A program made the translations under genes and the position numbers. This document shows, piece by piece, positions 16,296-28,251 of a stretch of DNA of 64,000 nt. Positions within the stretch are counted from its first letter, which is position 1; each line of letters opens with the position of its first letter. Under the pieces are notes generated by a model. It was not told the DNA's origin and did no database searches. It worked only from the letters and a program-made list of their open reading frames with translations. This stretch comes from Euzebya sp. (GTDB lineage Bacteria > Actinomycetota > Nitriliruptoria > Euzebyales > Euzebyaceae). The stretch lies in NCBI RefSeq assembly GCF_964222135.1, contig NZ_CAXQBR010000019.1:1-64000 (forward strand), read 5' to 3'.

Positions 16296-18578
16296 ATGGC
16301 GGCGATCTCCCACGACTCCCTCCTCATCTTCCTGGTGCAGTTCGCCCTGCTGCTGCTCGTGGCGCGCGCCTTCGGGCTGATCGCTGCCCGGTTCGGGATG
16401 CCCTCGGTCGTCGGCGAGCTGCTGGCCGGCCACATCCTCGGCCCCACGATCCTCGGCGGGATCGCCCCGGGGCTGCACGAGGCGATATTCACCCCCGACG
16501 ACCCCGCCCAGGGCCACCTGCTCGAGATCGTCAGCTTCCTCGGGGTCATGCTGCTGCTGGTCCTGACGGGCCTCGAGACCGACATCGCGCTGATCCTCGC
16601 CCGCCGGACGACCGCGCTGAAGGTCAGCCTGGGCGGGATCATCGTCCCGTTCATCACCGGCTTCGGGGTCGCGCTGGTGCTGCCGGACAGCTTCGTCAAC
16701 GACCCGGACCAGCACCTGACCTTCGCGCTGTTCATGGGCACGGCGATGTCGATCTCGGCGATCCCGGTGATCGCGAAGGTGCTGATCGAGATGCGGATCA
16801 TCCGCCGCGACATCGGCCAGCTCACCCTGGCCGCGGGGATGGTCGACGACACGATCGGCTGGATCCTGCTGTCCATCGTCGCCGGCCTGGCCTCGAGCGG
16901 GGCGGTGTCAGCCGGCGCCGCCGCCGCGAGCGTCATCAGGGTCGTCGGCTTCCTGGCGATCGCGTTCACCCTCGGCCGTTGGCTCGTGGTGCGGATCGTG
17001 CGCTGGGTGACCACCGCCGTCCCCGGCGACGGACCGCTGCTGACGACGCTGGTCGTGCTGGCCCTGGGGTTCGCGGCGGCGACGCAGGCGCTGAACATCG
17101 AGGCGGTGCTCGGCGCGTTCGTCCTCGGCATCGTCGCCGGGCAGATCCGACGGGTCGACCACGGCATCATCCACACGCTCGAGTCGGTCGCCCTGGCGAT
17201 CTTCGCACCGGTGTTCTTCGCGAGCGCCGGCCTGCGCGTCGACCTCTCGGCCCTGGCCGATCCGGAGGTCCTGGCCATCGGGGTCCTCGTCCTCGCGATC
17301 GCCATCGGCGGCAAGTTCGTCGGCGCCTACATCGGGGCCGCGACCGCCGGGCTGGGGCGCTGGGAGGCGCTGTCGCTCGGCGCCGGCATGAACGCCCGCG
17401 GCGCGCTCGAGATCATCGTCGCCACGATCGGGTTGAACCTCGGCGTGCTCACGCCGGAGATGTTCACGATCATCGTCATGGTGGCGATCGTCACGTCGCT
17501 GATGGCCCCGCCGCTCCTCCGGTTCCTGCTCCCCCGCGTGCCGATGGGGGAGGAGGAGCGTGCCCGTCTGGCCCGCGAGGAGGGGGAGCGGACCAGCATG
17601 CTCGCCGGCGTCCACCGGGTGCTCCTGCCGACGCGCGGCGGCACGAACAGCCAGCTCGCCGCCCAGCTGCTGCAGCGGATCGCCGTCGGGCGCGACCTCG
17701 ACGTGACGGTCCTCCACGTGGGCGAGGGGGCGCCGGACCCCGAGCGGGTCGGGCGGGTCACCTCCCACCTCGCGGCCGCCCGGGTGCGCCACGCGGTCCG
17801 GGACGTCGACCCCGACGTGCCGGCCACGGGCATCGGCGACGCCGTGGTGGCTGCGGCCGCCGACGGCTTCGACCTGATCGTCCTCGGTGCGACGGAGACC
17901 CTCGACGACGGCGACCCTGACGCGCCGCTGTTCAGCGGCGTGGTCGACCGGGTGCTCATGACGAGCCCGTGCCCGGTCCTGCTGGTCCACTCGCGCTGGG
18001 CCCAGGAGCTCGACGACTCCCTCGTCGACGTGCCCCTCACCCGCATCCTGCTGCCGACGACCGGGACCGATCCCGAGTCCCGCGCGCCGGAGATCGCCTA
18101 CGCGATCGCGACCGGGGCACCCGCGACGCCGGCGGCCACCCCGCCCGTGTCGGTCGCCGCCGACGGCGAGGTGGCCGCAGGTGAGGGGTCCGACCCGCTC
18201 GCGCAGGTCGGCGTGGACCAGCCGGTCGTCGACCTGGTCAGGATCACCGACCCGCCGGCCGGGACGTGGTCCGAAGCCGGTCGTGCCCGCCGGGGTGGCG
18301 ACGAGCTGGTCAGCCGCGCCCGCCTGATCGGGGAGGAGATCGCCACCGCGGAGGCGGCGATGGGCCTCGCCATGGGGGCGGAGGTGACCACCCGCGTGGA
18401 GGTGACCGACGCGCCCAAGGGCACCGTCGTGGTCGACCTCGCCGAGCGGACCGGGGCCAGCCTGATCGTGATGCGCTCGGACGTGCAGCCGATCACCCGT
18501 CGGGCGTTCCTCGGCCACGACCTCGACCACGTGCTCCGCCACGCCCCCTGCCCGGTCGCGGTGATCACCCGCGCGTAG
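16296..18578 (+). CDS. Kef-type (CPA2) cation/proton antiporter with two universal-stress-protein domains
   Basis: 760 residues. Residues 1-415 form a CPA2 sodium/proton-exchanger membrane domain of about 12 helices: FGMPSVVGELLAGHILGPTI near the start, AMSISAIPVIAKVL in the middle and GMNARGALEIIVATIGL near the end. Residues about 435-575 and 590-760 resemble two universal stress protein domains; FDLIVLGATE and GASLIVMRSDV end in CPVLLVHS and CPVAVITRA. No TrkA-N domain is present. It probably exchanges K+ or Na+ for H+, gated by nucleotide or stress signals. ATG 16296 is chosen over the upstream GTG because GGAGGGG lies six bases before it. Confidence 0.88.
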   Translation: MAAISHDSLLIFLVQFALLLLVARAFGLIAARFGMPSVVGELLAGHILGPTILGGIAPGLHEAIFTPDDPAQGHLLEIVSFLGVMLLLVLTGLETDIALILARRTTALKVSLGGIIVPFITGFGVALVLPDSFVNDPDQHLTFALFMGTAMSISAIPVIAKVLIEMRIIRRDIGQLTLAAGMVDDTIGWILLSIVAGLASSGAVSAGAAAASVIRVVGFLAIAFTLGRWLVVRIVRWVTTAVPGDGPLLTTLVVLALGFAAATQALNIEAVLGAFVLGIVAGQIRRVDHGIIHTLESVALAIFAPVFFASAGLRVDLSALADPEVLAIGVLVLAIAIGGKFVGAYIGAATAGLGRWEALSLGAGMNARGALEIIVATIGLNLGVLTPEMFTIIVMVAIVTSLMAPPLLRFLLPRVPMGEEERARLAREEGERTSMLAGVHRVLLPTRGGTNSQLAAQLLQRIAVGRDLDVTVLHVGEGAPDPERVGRVTSHLAAARVRHAVRDVDPDVPATGIGDAVVAAAADGFDLIVLGATETLDDGDPDAPLFSGVVDRVLMTSPCPVLLVHSRWAQELDDSLVDVPLTRILLPTTGTDPESRAPEIAYAIATGAPATPAATPPVSVAADGEVAAGEGSDPLAQVGVDQPVVDLVRITDPPAGTWSEAGRARRGGDELVSRARLIGEEIATAEAAMGLAMGAEVTTRVEVTDAPKGTVVVDLAERTGASLIVMRSDVQPITRRAFLGHDLDHVLRHAPCPVAVITRA

Positions 18579-18584
18579 CAGGCC

Positions 18585-19638
18585 CTACGCGGCCGGGTCC
18601 TCCTCGCCCTCCCCCCGGTCGAGGTGGTGGGAGCGCTCGACCTCGCGGCCCTCGACCCCGTGCAGGTGGCAGGCGACCGGGCGGCCGTCGAGGTCGGCCC
18701 GGGGGACGAGGTGCGGGTCCACCACCCCGCACGGCTCGAAGACCTCGGGGCAGCGGGTCCGGAAGTTGCAGCCCGACGGCGGGTCGAGGGGGCTCGGCAC
18801 GTCACCGGTGAGGACGACCCGCTGGCGCTGCCGCTCCTCCTCCGGCCGGGGCACGGGCACGGCCGACAGCAGCGCCCGGGTGTAGGGGTGCTGGGGGTCG
18901 TCCACCAGCGCGTCGCGCGGCCCGACCTCGACGATCCGGCCCAGGTACATCACCGCGATGCGGTCGCTGACGTGCTGGACGGCGGCAAGGTCGTGGGCGA
19001 TGAACAGGTAGGTCAGGTCGAGCTCGTCCTGCAGGCGCTCGAGCAGGTTCATGATCTGGGCCTGGATCGACACGTCCAGGCTGGCGATCGGCTCGTCGGC
19101 GATGATCAGCTCGGGCTCGCCGGCGAGGGCCCGGGCGATCCCGACGCGCTGGCGCTGCCCGCCGGAGAACTCGTGGGGGTACCGGCCGGCGTGGTCCGCG
19201 GAGAGGCCGACCAGCTCCATGAGCTCCCCGACCCGCTCGCGGTGCCGACCGGCGTGGAGCCCGTGGATCTCGAGCGGCTCGGCGATCGACGCGCCGACCG
19301 TCCGCCGCGGGTTCAGCGACGCCATCGGGTCCTGGAAGATCATCGCCATCCGGCGCCGCAGCGCGCGGAGGTCCCCGCTCGACAGGGCGGTCACGTCGGT
19401 GCCGTCGAAGACGACCCGTCCGCCGGTCGGCTCGACCAGGCGGAGCAGCGCCAACCCCGTCGTCGACTTGCCGCAGCCCGACTCGCCGACCAGACCCACG
19501 GTCTCGCCCCGGTCGACGGTCAGCGACACCCCGTCGACGGCCTTGACGTGACCCGTCACGCGGCGCAGCACGCCGGAGTCGCGCTGGGGGAACCACACCT
19601 GCAGGTCCTCGAGGGACAGGAGCGGCTCGGTCCGCACC

Positions 19639-19646
<8 letters not shown>
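18585..19646 (-). CDS. oppF: oligopeptide ABC transporter, ATP-binding protein
   Basis: 353 residues. Walker A is GESGCGKST, the ABC signature is [15 protein letters not shown] and Walker B is [12 protein letters not shown]. The C-terminal oligopeptide/dipeptide extension contains a cysteine cluster ([14 protein letters not shown]) that in this family can hold an iron-sulfur cluster. The GTG at 19646 overlaps the stop of oppD by eight bases and is preceded by GGAGG; another GTG at 19637 is possible. It is the last gene of the oppABCDF operon and pairs with OppD to power peptide uptake. Confidence 0.92.
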
Positions 19647-20633
<987 letters not shown>

Positions 20634-20637
<4 letters not shown>

Positions 20638-21563
20638 GCGGTGTGCCCCCTCGACTCCATGGCGGAGGCCTGCCGCGGGTCCAGCGCGTCGCGCAGCGCG
20701 TCGCCGAGGACGTTCAGGCTGAACACGGTGATGAAGATCGCCAGCCCCGGGAAGACCGCCATCCACCACGCCCCGCTGGTGTAGTAGTCCCGTCCCTCGG
20801 CCAGCATCCGCCCCCACGACGGGTCCGGCGGCTGGGTACCCAGGCCGAGGAACGACAGCGCCGCCAGGTTCAGGATCGCGAAGGCCAGGCTGATCGAGGC
20901 CTGCACGATGACCGGCGCGGCGACGTTCGGGAGGATGTGCAGGCGCATGATCCGCAGGTCCGACGCGCCCGCCGACCGCGCTGCGCGCACGTACACCTCC
21001 TCGCGCACGCTCAACGTCCGCGACCGCGCGACGCGGGCGAAGATCGGGATGAAGACGATGCCGATGGCGACCATCGCGTTGGTGGACCCGCGTCCGAGGA
21101 TCGCCAGCACCGCGATGGCCATGAGGATGGCGGGGAAGGCGAATATGACGTCCATCAGGCGCATCAGCACGTCGTCGAGCTTGCCGCCGAAGTACCCGGC
21201 CACGACCCCGACGGCGGTCCCGACCGTCATGGACAGGCCGACGGCGACCAGCCCGACCCGGAGTGAGACCTGCGTGCCGAGCAGCACCCGGCTGAACACG
21301 TCCCGGCCCAGGTTGTCGGTGCCGAAGAGGTGGGTCGCCGAGGGGGGCTGGAGCTGCCCCTCCACGACGTTGATCTCGTTGAAGCCGTACGGCGCCACCC
21401 ACCGGTCGAGCAGCGCGACCACGACCAGGGCGGCGAGGAACGCCGCGCCGATCAGGGCCGGCCGGTTGGCGGCCACGAGCGCGACGGTCCGCCGCCACCG
21501 CGGCCGGTCGTCGGCGGCCGGCGGCGCGCCGGCCGCGATCTCGATGCGAGTGTCCTCGCCCAT
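20634..21563 (-). CDS. oppC: oligopeptide ABC transporter, permease
   Basis: 309 residues. An N-terminal OppC segment with one helix leads through HLFGTDNLGRDVFSRVL, a hallmark of DppC/OppC, to a five-helix permease domain whose EAA-like loop reads YVRAARSAGASDLRIMRLHI. It forms the membrane channel together with OppB. It starts two bases after the oppB stop. Confidence 0.93.
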
Positions 21564-21565
21564 GG

Positions 21566-22507
21566 TCAGTACTCGATCCGCGGGTCGACGACGGTGTACA
21601 GCAGGTCGACCAGGAGGTTGACGACCAGGAAGAAGCCGGCGAAGAGCAGGACAGCGCCCTGCAGCACCGGGTAGTCGCGGGTGAGGACCGCGTCGAGCGC
21701 CAGCTGGCCGAGCCCCGGCCAGGCGAAGACGGCCTCGACCACCACCACGCCGCTCAGCAGGTACGCGAGCTGGAGCCCCGTGACCGTGATCACCGGCACC
21801 AGCGCGTTGGGCAGCACGTGCTGGCGGATGATCGTGCGCTCCCCCAGGCCCTTTGACCTGGCGGTGCGGACGAAGTCCTCACCCAGGTTCTCGAGCACCG
21901 AGGACCGGACGAACCGGGTGAGCACCGCGCCGCTCACGACCCCGACGGTGACGCCGGGCAGGATCAGCCGCCGCGCCCACTCGAGCGGGTCCTCGGTGAT
22001 GCCGACGTAGCCGGACGCGGGCAACCACCCGAGGTTCAGCGCGAACAGCAGGATCAGCAGGATGCCCATCCAGAAGTCCGGGATCGAGATGCCGATCTGG
22101 CTGATCGCCGTCGCGACCCGGTCGGTCAGCTTGCCCTGGCGGATCGCCGAGAAGATCCCCAGCGGCAGCGCCATGGCGGTGGCCACGAGGATCGCGACCG
22201 CCGCGAGCGACAGCGTGGCCGGCAGCCGCTCCAGCACCATCGCGAGCACGGTCCGCCCCGACCGGAACGACACGCCGAAGTCGCCCTGCACCACCCCGCC
22301 CAGCCAGGAGACGTACTGCTGGAGCAGCGGCTGGTCGAGGCCGGCGCGCGCCCGCAGCGCGTCGTAGGTCTCCTGGTCGAACCGGGTGCCGAGGGCGAGC
22401 CGCACCGGGTCGCCCGGCACCAGGTGGATGATCGCGAAGACCAGGACGCTGACGCCCAGCAGGACCCCGAGGGCCTGCAGGACCCGTCGGACGATGTAGC
22501 CGGCCAT
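21566..22507 (-). CDS. oppB: oligopeptide ABC transporter, permease
   Basis: 313 residues. The start MAGYIVRRVLQALGVLLGVS and the motif HLVPGDPVRLALG are typical of OppB/DppB. The EAA loop reads FVRTARSKGLGERTIIRQHV. It pairs with OppC, lies 24 bases after the oppA stop and is followed at once by oppC. Confidence 0.93.
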   Translation of the reverse strand: MAGYIVRRVLQALGVLLGVSVLVFAIIHLVPGDPVRLALGTRFDQETYDALRARAGLDQPLLQQYVSWLGGVVQGDFGVSFRSGRTVLAMVLERLPATLSLAAVAILVATAMALPLGIFSAIRQGKLTDRVATAISQIGISIPDFWMGILLILLFALNLGWLPASGYVGITEDPLEWARRLILPGVTVGVVSGAVLTRFVRSSVLENLGEDFVRTARSKGLGERTIIRQHVLPNALVPVITVTGLQLAYLLSGVVVVEAVFAWPGLGQLALDAVLTRDYPVLQGAVLLFAGFFLVVNLLVDLLYTVVDPRIEY

Positions 22508-22531
22508 CAGCGCGTCCGGTCGCCGGCCGCC

Positions 22532-24175
22532 CTAGCCCAGGCTGACGGTCTCGAAGTTGATCGCCCGGTCGGCGCGGATCTGATATCCCTCGACGTCCGG
22601 GCTCCACGCCTGGACGACCTCCGGGTTGTAGAGGAACCAGTAGCTGCCGTCGTCGACGATCATCTGCACGGCCTGGTCGTACAGGTCCTTGCGGGCCTCG
22701 GTGTCGGTCTCGACCGCGGCCTGCTCGAGGAGGGCGTCGACCTCGTCGTTGCAGTAGCCCTGGTAGTTGTTCGACCCCTCGCACAGGTGCTGGGAGTGGT
22801 AGTAGCCGAACGGGTCCAGGTTGCCGAGCCACCCGAGCATGAACGCGTCGTAGTCGCCCTGGCCCTGCCGGTCGAGCCAGGTGGCGAACGTCTCGGTCTG
22901 GATCTCGACGGTGATGCCGACCTCGGCGAGCTGGCTCGCGATGACCTCCGCGGCGGTGACCGTCTGGGGGAACTCGTCGGTGACCATCAGCCCCATCGAC
23001 AGGTCGCTGACGCCGGCCTCGCCGAGCAGCTGCTGGGCGCGCTCGGGGTCGTGGGAGTACGGCGCGTAGTCGGAGTACCAGACGCTGTCCTCGGGGATCG
23101 CGGTCTGGTTGACCTGGCCCGCGCCGAACGTGGCGGCCTGGGTGATCGCCTCGCGGTCGATCGCGTAGGCCAGCGCCTCGCGGACCAGCGGGTCGCCGAA
23201 CGGCTCGACATCGAAGTTGGCGGTCCAGTACCAGTAGTCCTGGGACGGGGTGGTCTCGAGCACGACCGCGTCCTCGCCGCTCAGCTGCTCGATCTGCTGC
23301 GGCGGGACGTTGTCGGTCCAGTGGACCCCGCCCGTCTGCAGCTCGGTCAGCGCGGTGGTCGGCTCGGAGATGAAGCGGAACTCGACGGCGTCGACGTTCG
23401 GCCCCTCACCCCAGTAGTCGGGGTTCGCGGTCAGGGTGATCGCGTCCGGACCCTGGTCCTCGAGGACGAACGGGCCGGTGCCGTTGGCCTCCGTCGCGAG
23501 GTCGAGGTCCTCGGCAGCCCCCTCCGGCAGGATCGCCATGCCCTTGAACCCGCCGATGTTGGCCAGCAGGTTCGGCGTGGGCTCGGTCAACGCGATCTCG
23601 ACCGTCTGCGGGTCCGGCGCGGTGACCGACTCGACGCTCGCGAAGCGGAAGGCGTTGCTCAGCTCCTCGTCGATGATCCGGTTGAACGAGTAGACGACGT
23701 CGGCGGAGTCGAACTCGCTGCCGTCGTGGAACGTGACCCCCTCGGCCAGGGTGAACGTCCACGTCAGGCTGTCCTCTGACGTCGTCCACTCCGTCGCCAG
23801 GGACGGTGCCATCTCGAGGGTCTCGGGGTCCGGCACGACGAGGGTGTCGTAGATGTTCTCGAGCACCTGGAAGGAGGGGTACGCCGTCGTGACGTGCGGG
23901 TCCAGCTGGTCGGGCTGCTGGCCGATCGCGGCGACGAACGTCCCCGCCGGCGCCTCCTCACCCGCGTCGGCACCGGCATCGCCGCCCATGGCGTCGCCCT
24001 CGGTCGCGACGCCTCCGCCCTCCGCCGCCGAGCCCTCGGCCCCTGAGTCCTCGGTCGCGTCCTCCGCCAACCCCTCGCCCTCGACCTCTTCGCCCCCTCC
24101 CGAACATGCCGCCAGCACCAGGGCGAGGACGGCGAGCAGCGCGGTCAGACGGGCGGGGGAGGGGCGAGAGGCCAT
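22532..24175 (-). CDS. oppA: peptide-binding lipoprotein, solute-binding protein family 5
   Basis: 547 residues. The signal peptide ends in the lipobox LVLAACSGG. A 55-residue Gly/Glu/Ala linker leads to a family 5 binding domain, recognisable by PSLATEWTTSEDSLTWTFTL, AEGVTFHDGSEFDSADVVYS and FDPFGYYHSQHL-type blocks. It captures peptides or related substrates outside the membrane for OppBCDF. AGGAG six bases upstream supports the ATG at 24175. It begins only 49 bases after malG, so part of its transcription may come from the sugar operon. The substrate (oligopeptide, dipeptide or nickel-type) cannot be fixed from sequence. Confidence 0.9.
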   Translation of the reverse strand: MASRPSPARLTALLAVLALVLAACSGGGEEVEGEGLAEDATEDSGAEGSAAEGGGVATEGDAMGGDAGADAGEEAPAGTFVAAIGQQPDQLDPHVTTAYPSFQVLENIYDTLVVPDPETLEMAPSLATEWTTSEDSLTWTFTLAEGVTFHDGSEFDSADVVYSFNRIIDEELSNAFRFASVESVTAPDPQTVEIALTEPTPNLLANIGGFKGMAILPEGAAEDLDLATEANGTGPFVLEDQGPDAITLTANPDYWGEGPNVDAVEFRFISEPTTALTELQTGGVHWTDNVPPQQIEQLSGEDAVVLETTPSQDYWYWTANFDVEPFGDPLVREALAYAIDREAITQAATFGAGQVNQTAIPEDSVWYSDYAPYSHDPERAQQLLGEAGVSDLSMGLMVTDEFPQTVTAAEVIASQLAEVGITVEIQTETFATWLDRQGQGDYDAFMLGWLGNLDPFGYYHSQHLCEGSNNYQGYCNDEVDALLEQAAVETDTEARKDLYDQAVQMIVDDGSYWFLYNPEVVQAWSPDVEGYQIRADRAINFETVSLG

Positions 24176-24224
24176 GGGCGCTCCTGTTCGGGTCCTTCAG
24201 GTCGCCACTGACCCTACCCCGCGA

Positions 24225-25099
24225 TCAGCCCTTCACCGACCCCTGGGTCAGACCGGAGACGATGTAGCGCTGCAGGTACATGAACAGCGCGACCGTCGGG
24301 ATCGACCCGATGACCGCGCCCGCGGCGAACGGGCCCCAGCGCGCGCCGTAGCGCTCGTCGATGAACCGGAACAGACCGATCGACAGCGTCCAGGAGTCCT
24401 CGGACTGGCCGAGGACGGCGTTCGCCACGACGAAGTCGTTGAGGATCGTCACGAAGGCGAGCAGGCCGACCACGGCGAGGATCGGCGCGGCCAGCGGCAG
24501 GATGATCCGGCTGTAGATCTGCCAGTGCGTCGCGCCGTCCACGAGCGCGGACTCATCCAGGTCCTTCGGGATCGTGTCGAAGAACCCCTTGATCAGCCAG
24601 GTGTTCACCCCCATGGCCCCACCGAGGTACACGAGGATGAGCCCGCTGATCGTCCCGGTCCCGATCGCCGGCGCGACGTCGCCGACGGCGATCATCATCA
24701 GGTAGATCGCGACGAACGCGAGCAGCTGGGGGAACATCTGCACGAGCACCAGGCTGAGCAGCCCGACCCGCCGTCCGGTGAAGCGCAGCCGGCTGAAGCT
24801 GTAGGCGGCGAGCGCCGCCAGGACCACCGTGCCGATCGCGCCGGCGCCGGCGACGACCAGCGAGTTGCGGAACCAGGTCCAGAAGCTCGTGTCGAACAGC
24901 CGGCGGAAGTTGTCGAGGGTGGGGTTGGTCGGGATGACCTGCTGGCCCGACAACGTGCTGGTCGGGTTGACCGACGCCGAGACCACCCAGACGACCGGGA
25001 ACAGCGCGAAGGCGACCGCGACGACGCCGACGACGTGGCGCCAGCCGATCGCGCGGAACCACCTGGCGACGGGCCCACGGCCGCCCCGCGAGATCGCGC

Positions 25100-25103
<4 letters not shown>
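24225..25103 (-). CDS. malG: maltose-type sugar ABC transporter, inner-membrane permease
   Basis: 292 residues. A single N-terminal helix and five core helices are followed by the EAA loop IPKDLDESALVDGATHWQIY. The C-terminal GSIPTVALFMYLQRYIVSGL and TQGSVKG closely match MalG, including the tail that reaches the ATPase in E. coli. The GTG start at 25103 overlaps the malF stop as GTGA; the longer open frame upstream is a shadow of malF. It works with MalF to carry maltose, maltodextrin or a similar oligosaccharide. Confidence 0.92.
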
Positions 25104-26737
<1,634 letters not shown>

Positions 26738-26763
26738 CGCGCCACCGCCGCGCCGGGTCGGGG

Positions 26764-28146
26764 CTAGCCCTCGGCGATCAGGTTGCGGATCTGGGCGGCC
26801 GCCGCCTGGAAGTTCTCCGTCGGCGTGCCCTGGCCGTCGTAGATCAGCTCGTAGGCGTCGGTCCACGCCGTCCACACCGACCCCATCTCGGGGATCGCCG
26901 GCAGGGGCTGGCCGTCCTGGCCGGCCTCGCCGAAGCCCTGGACGTCGGGGTCGTCGGCGACCTGCTCGAAGGCGGCCAGCAGCGCCGGCGGGCGGCCGCC
27001 CGCCTCGAACAGCGCCAGCTGCACGTCGGCGGTGCCGATGAAGTCCTGGGCGAAGGTCTGGGCCAGCAGGCCCTGCTCGGAGAACGAGGAGATCATGACG
27101 CCCTGGACGCCGACGAACGGCGCGGGGGTGCCGCCCTGGATGGTGGGGATCGGCGTGATCTCGTAGTTGACGCCCTGGGCGCGGAAGCCCGGCGGGTCCT
27201 CCTGGCTGACCGCCCACGGACCGGTGATCGCGAACGGCGCGTTCCCCGTCGCGAAGGACTCGACCATCACGTCGTAGGTGATCGACGGGTTGATGAGCCC
27301 GGACTCGACCCAGGCACCGAACTGCTCGGCGGCGGCGAGGCCCTCGGGGCTGTCGATGCCCAGCTCGTCGGGGTTGTAGGTGCCGTCGTCGTTGATGCCG
27401 AACACGCTGGCACCGAACGCGGTGAACAGCGGGTAGTTGTGGAACGGGTCGGCCGGGTCCGCCTGCAGGGCGAGGGGGATCTCGGCCTCGCCGGACTCGA
27501 CGAGGGACAGCGCGGTCTGCTCGAGCTCCTCGAAGGTGGCGGGCACCTCGGGCACCAGGTCGGTGTTGCGGACCAGGGCGATGTTCTCGATGGCGTACGG
27601 GACGCCGTAGAGCTGACCCTCGTAGGTGAAGGCCTCGACCGCGACCTCGGCGTAGTCGCCTGCGTTCGCGAGGTCGACGGGGGCGACCAGGCCGTTGGTC
27701 ACCAGCTCGCCCAGCCAGTCGTGCGCGCCGACGATCATGTCTGGCCCCTCACCTGCCGGAGCGGCGGTGGAGAACTGCGCGCGGATCTCGTCGAACGGCA
27801 GCTCCTGGAGCGCGACGGAGATCCCGTTCTCCTCGCCGAACTGATCGGCGAAGGGCTGCAGGGCTTCGACCCGGGTCTCGTCGGCCCAGATCACCAGGTC
27901 GGCGTCGGCGCGGACGACGGCCTCGGTCCCCTCCTCCGTCGGCTCGGCCGCGGCGTCCTCGGTCGCCTCGACCTCCTCGGTCGCCTCCGCGGCCGGCTCC
28001 TCGGTCGGCTCGTCGGCCGCCTCCTCGGTGGGCGCGGCGGCGTCCGCCGGCTCGGTCTCGGTCTCGGTGCCCCCGTCGTCGCCGCCGCACGCGGTGGCCA
28101 GCAGGGACAGGACCAGTACCAGGATCGCCATCACGCGCAGGCGCAT
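26764..28146 (-). CDS. malE: maltose/maltodextrin-type binding lipoprotein
   Basis: 460 residues. The lipoprotein signal ends in LATACGGDDGG (Cys20). A strongly acidic Thr/Glu/Ala linker of about 60 residues follows, then a family 1 solute-binding domain: ADLVIWADETRVEALQPFAD, YGVPYAIENIALVRN and FAITGPWAVSQ. It delivers an alpha-glucan-type oligosaccharide to MalFG. GGAGA upstream supports ATG 28146. No ATPase gene follows in the operon, so MalFG must borrow a shared one, as MsiK serves in Streptomyces. The operator region lies directly upstream. Confidence 0.9.
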   Translation of the reverse strand: MRLRVMAILVLVLSLLATACGGDDGGTETETEPADAAAPTEEAADEPTEEPAAEATEEVEATEDAAAEPTEEGTEAVVRADADLVIWADETRVEALQPFADQFGEENGISVALQELPFDEIRAQFSTAAPAGEGPDMIVGAHDWLGELVTNGLVAPVDLANAGDYAEVAVEAFTYEGQLYGVPYAIENIALVRNTDLVPEVPATFEELEQTALSLVESGEAEIPLALQADPADPFHNYPLFTAFGASVFGINDDGTYNPDELGIDSPEGLAAAEQFGAWVESGLINPSITYDVMVESFATGNAPFAITGPWAVSQEDPPGFRAQGVNYEITPIPTIQGGTPAPFVGVQGVMISSFSEQGLLAQTFAQDFIGTADVQLALFEAGGRPPALLAAFEQVADDPDVQGFGEAGQDGQPLPAIPEMGSVWTAWTDAYELIYDGQGTPTENFQAAAAQIRNLIAEG

Positions 28147-28193
28147 CTCGGGTCTCTCCTTCGTGTCGCGGTGACTGTGCTCGTAAACCGTAC

Positions 28194-28236
28194 GCAATTC
28201 TTGCACAGAAGTGAAGTGGAGCTGCAAAGAATTGCA
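28194..28236. promoter_or_regulatory. LacI-family operator pair between malE and its regulator
   Basis: GCAATTCTTGCA (28194-28205) and TGCAAAGAATTGCA (28223-28236) are inverted copies of one another, differing by one inserted base, and each is itself partly palindromic. LacI/MalR-type regulators bind such TTGCA-containing dyads. The pair lies between the two divergent starts (28146 and 28252). Confidence 0.65.
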
Positions 28237-28251
28237 GGTTAGATTGCAGCC

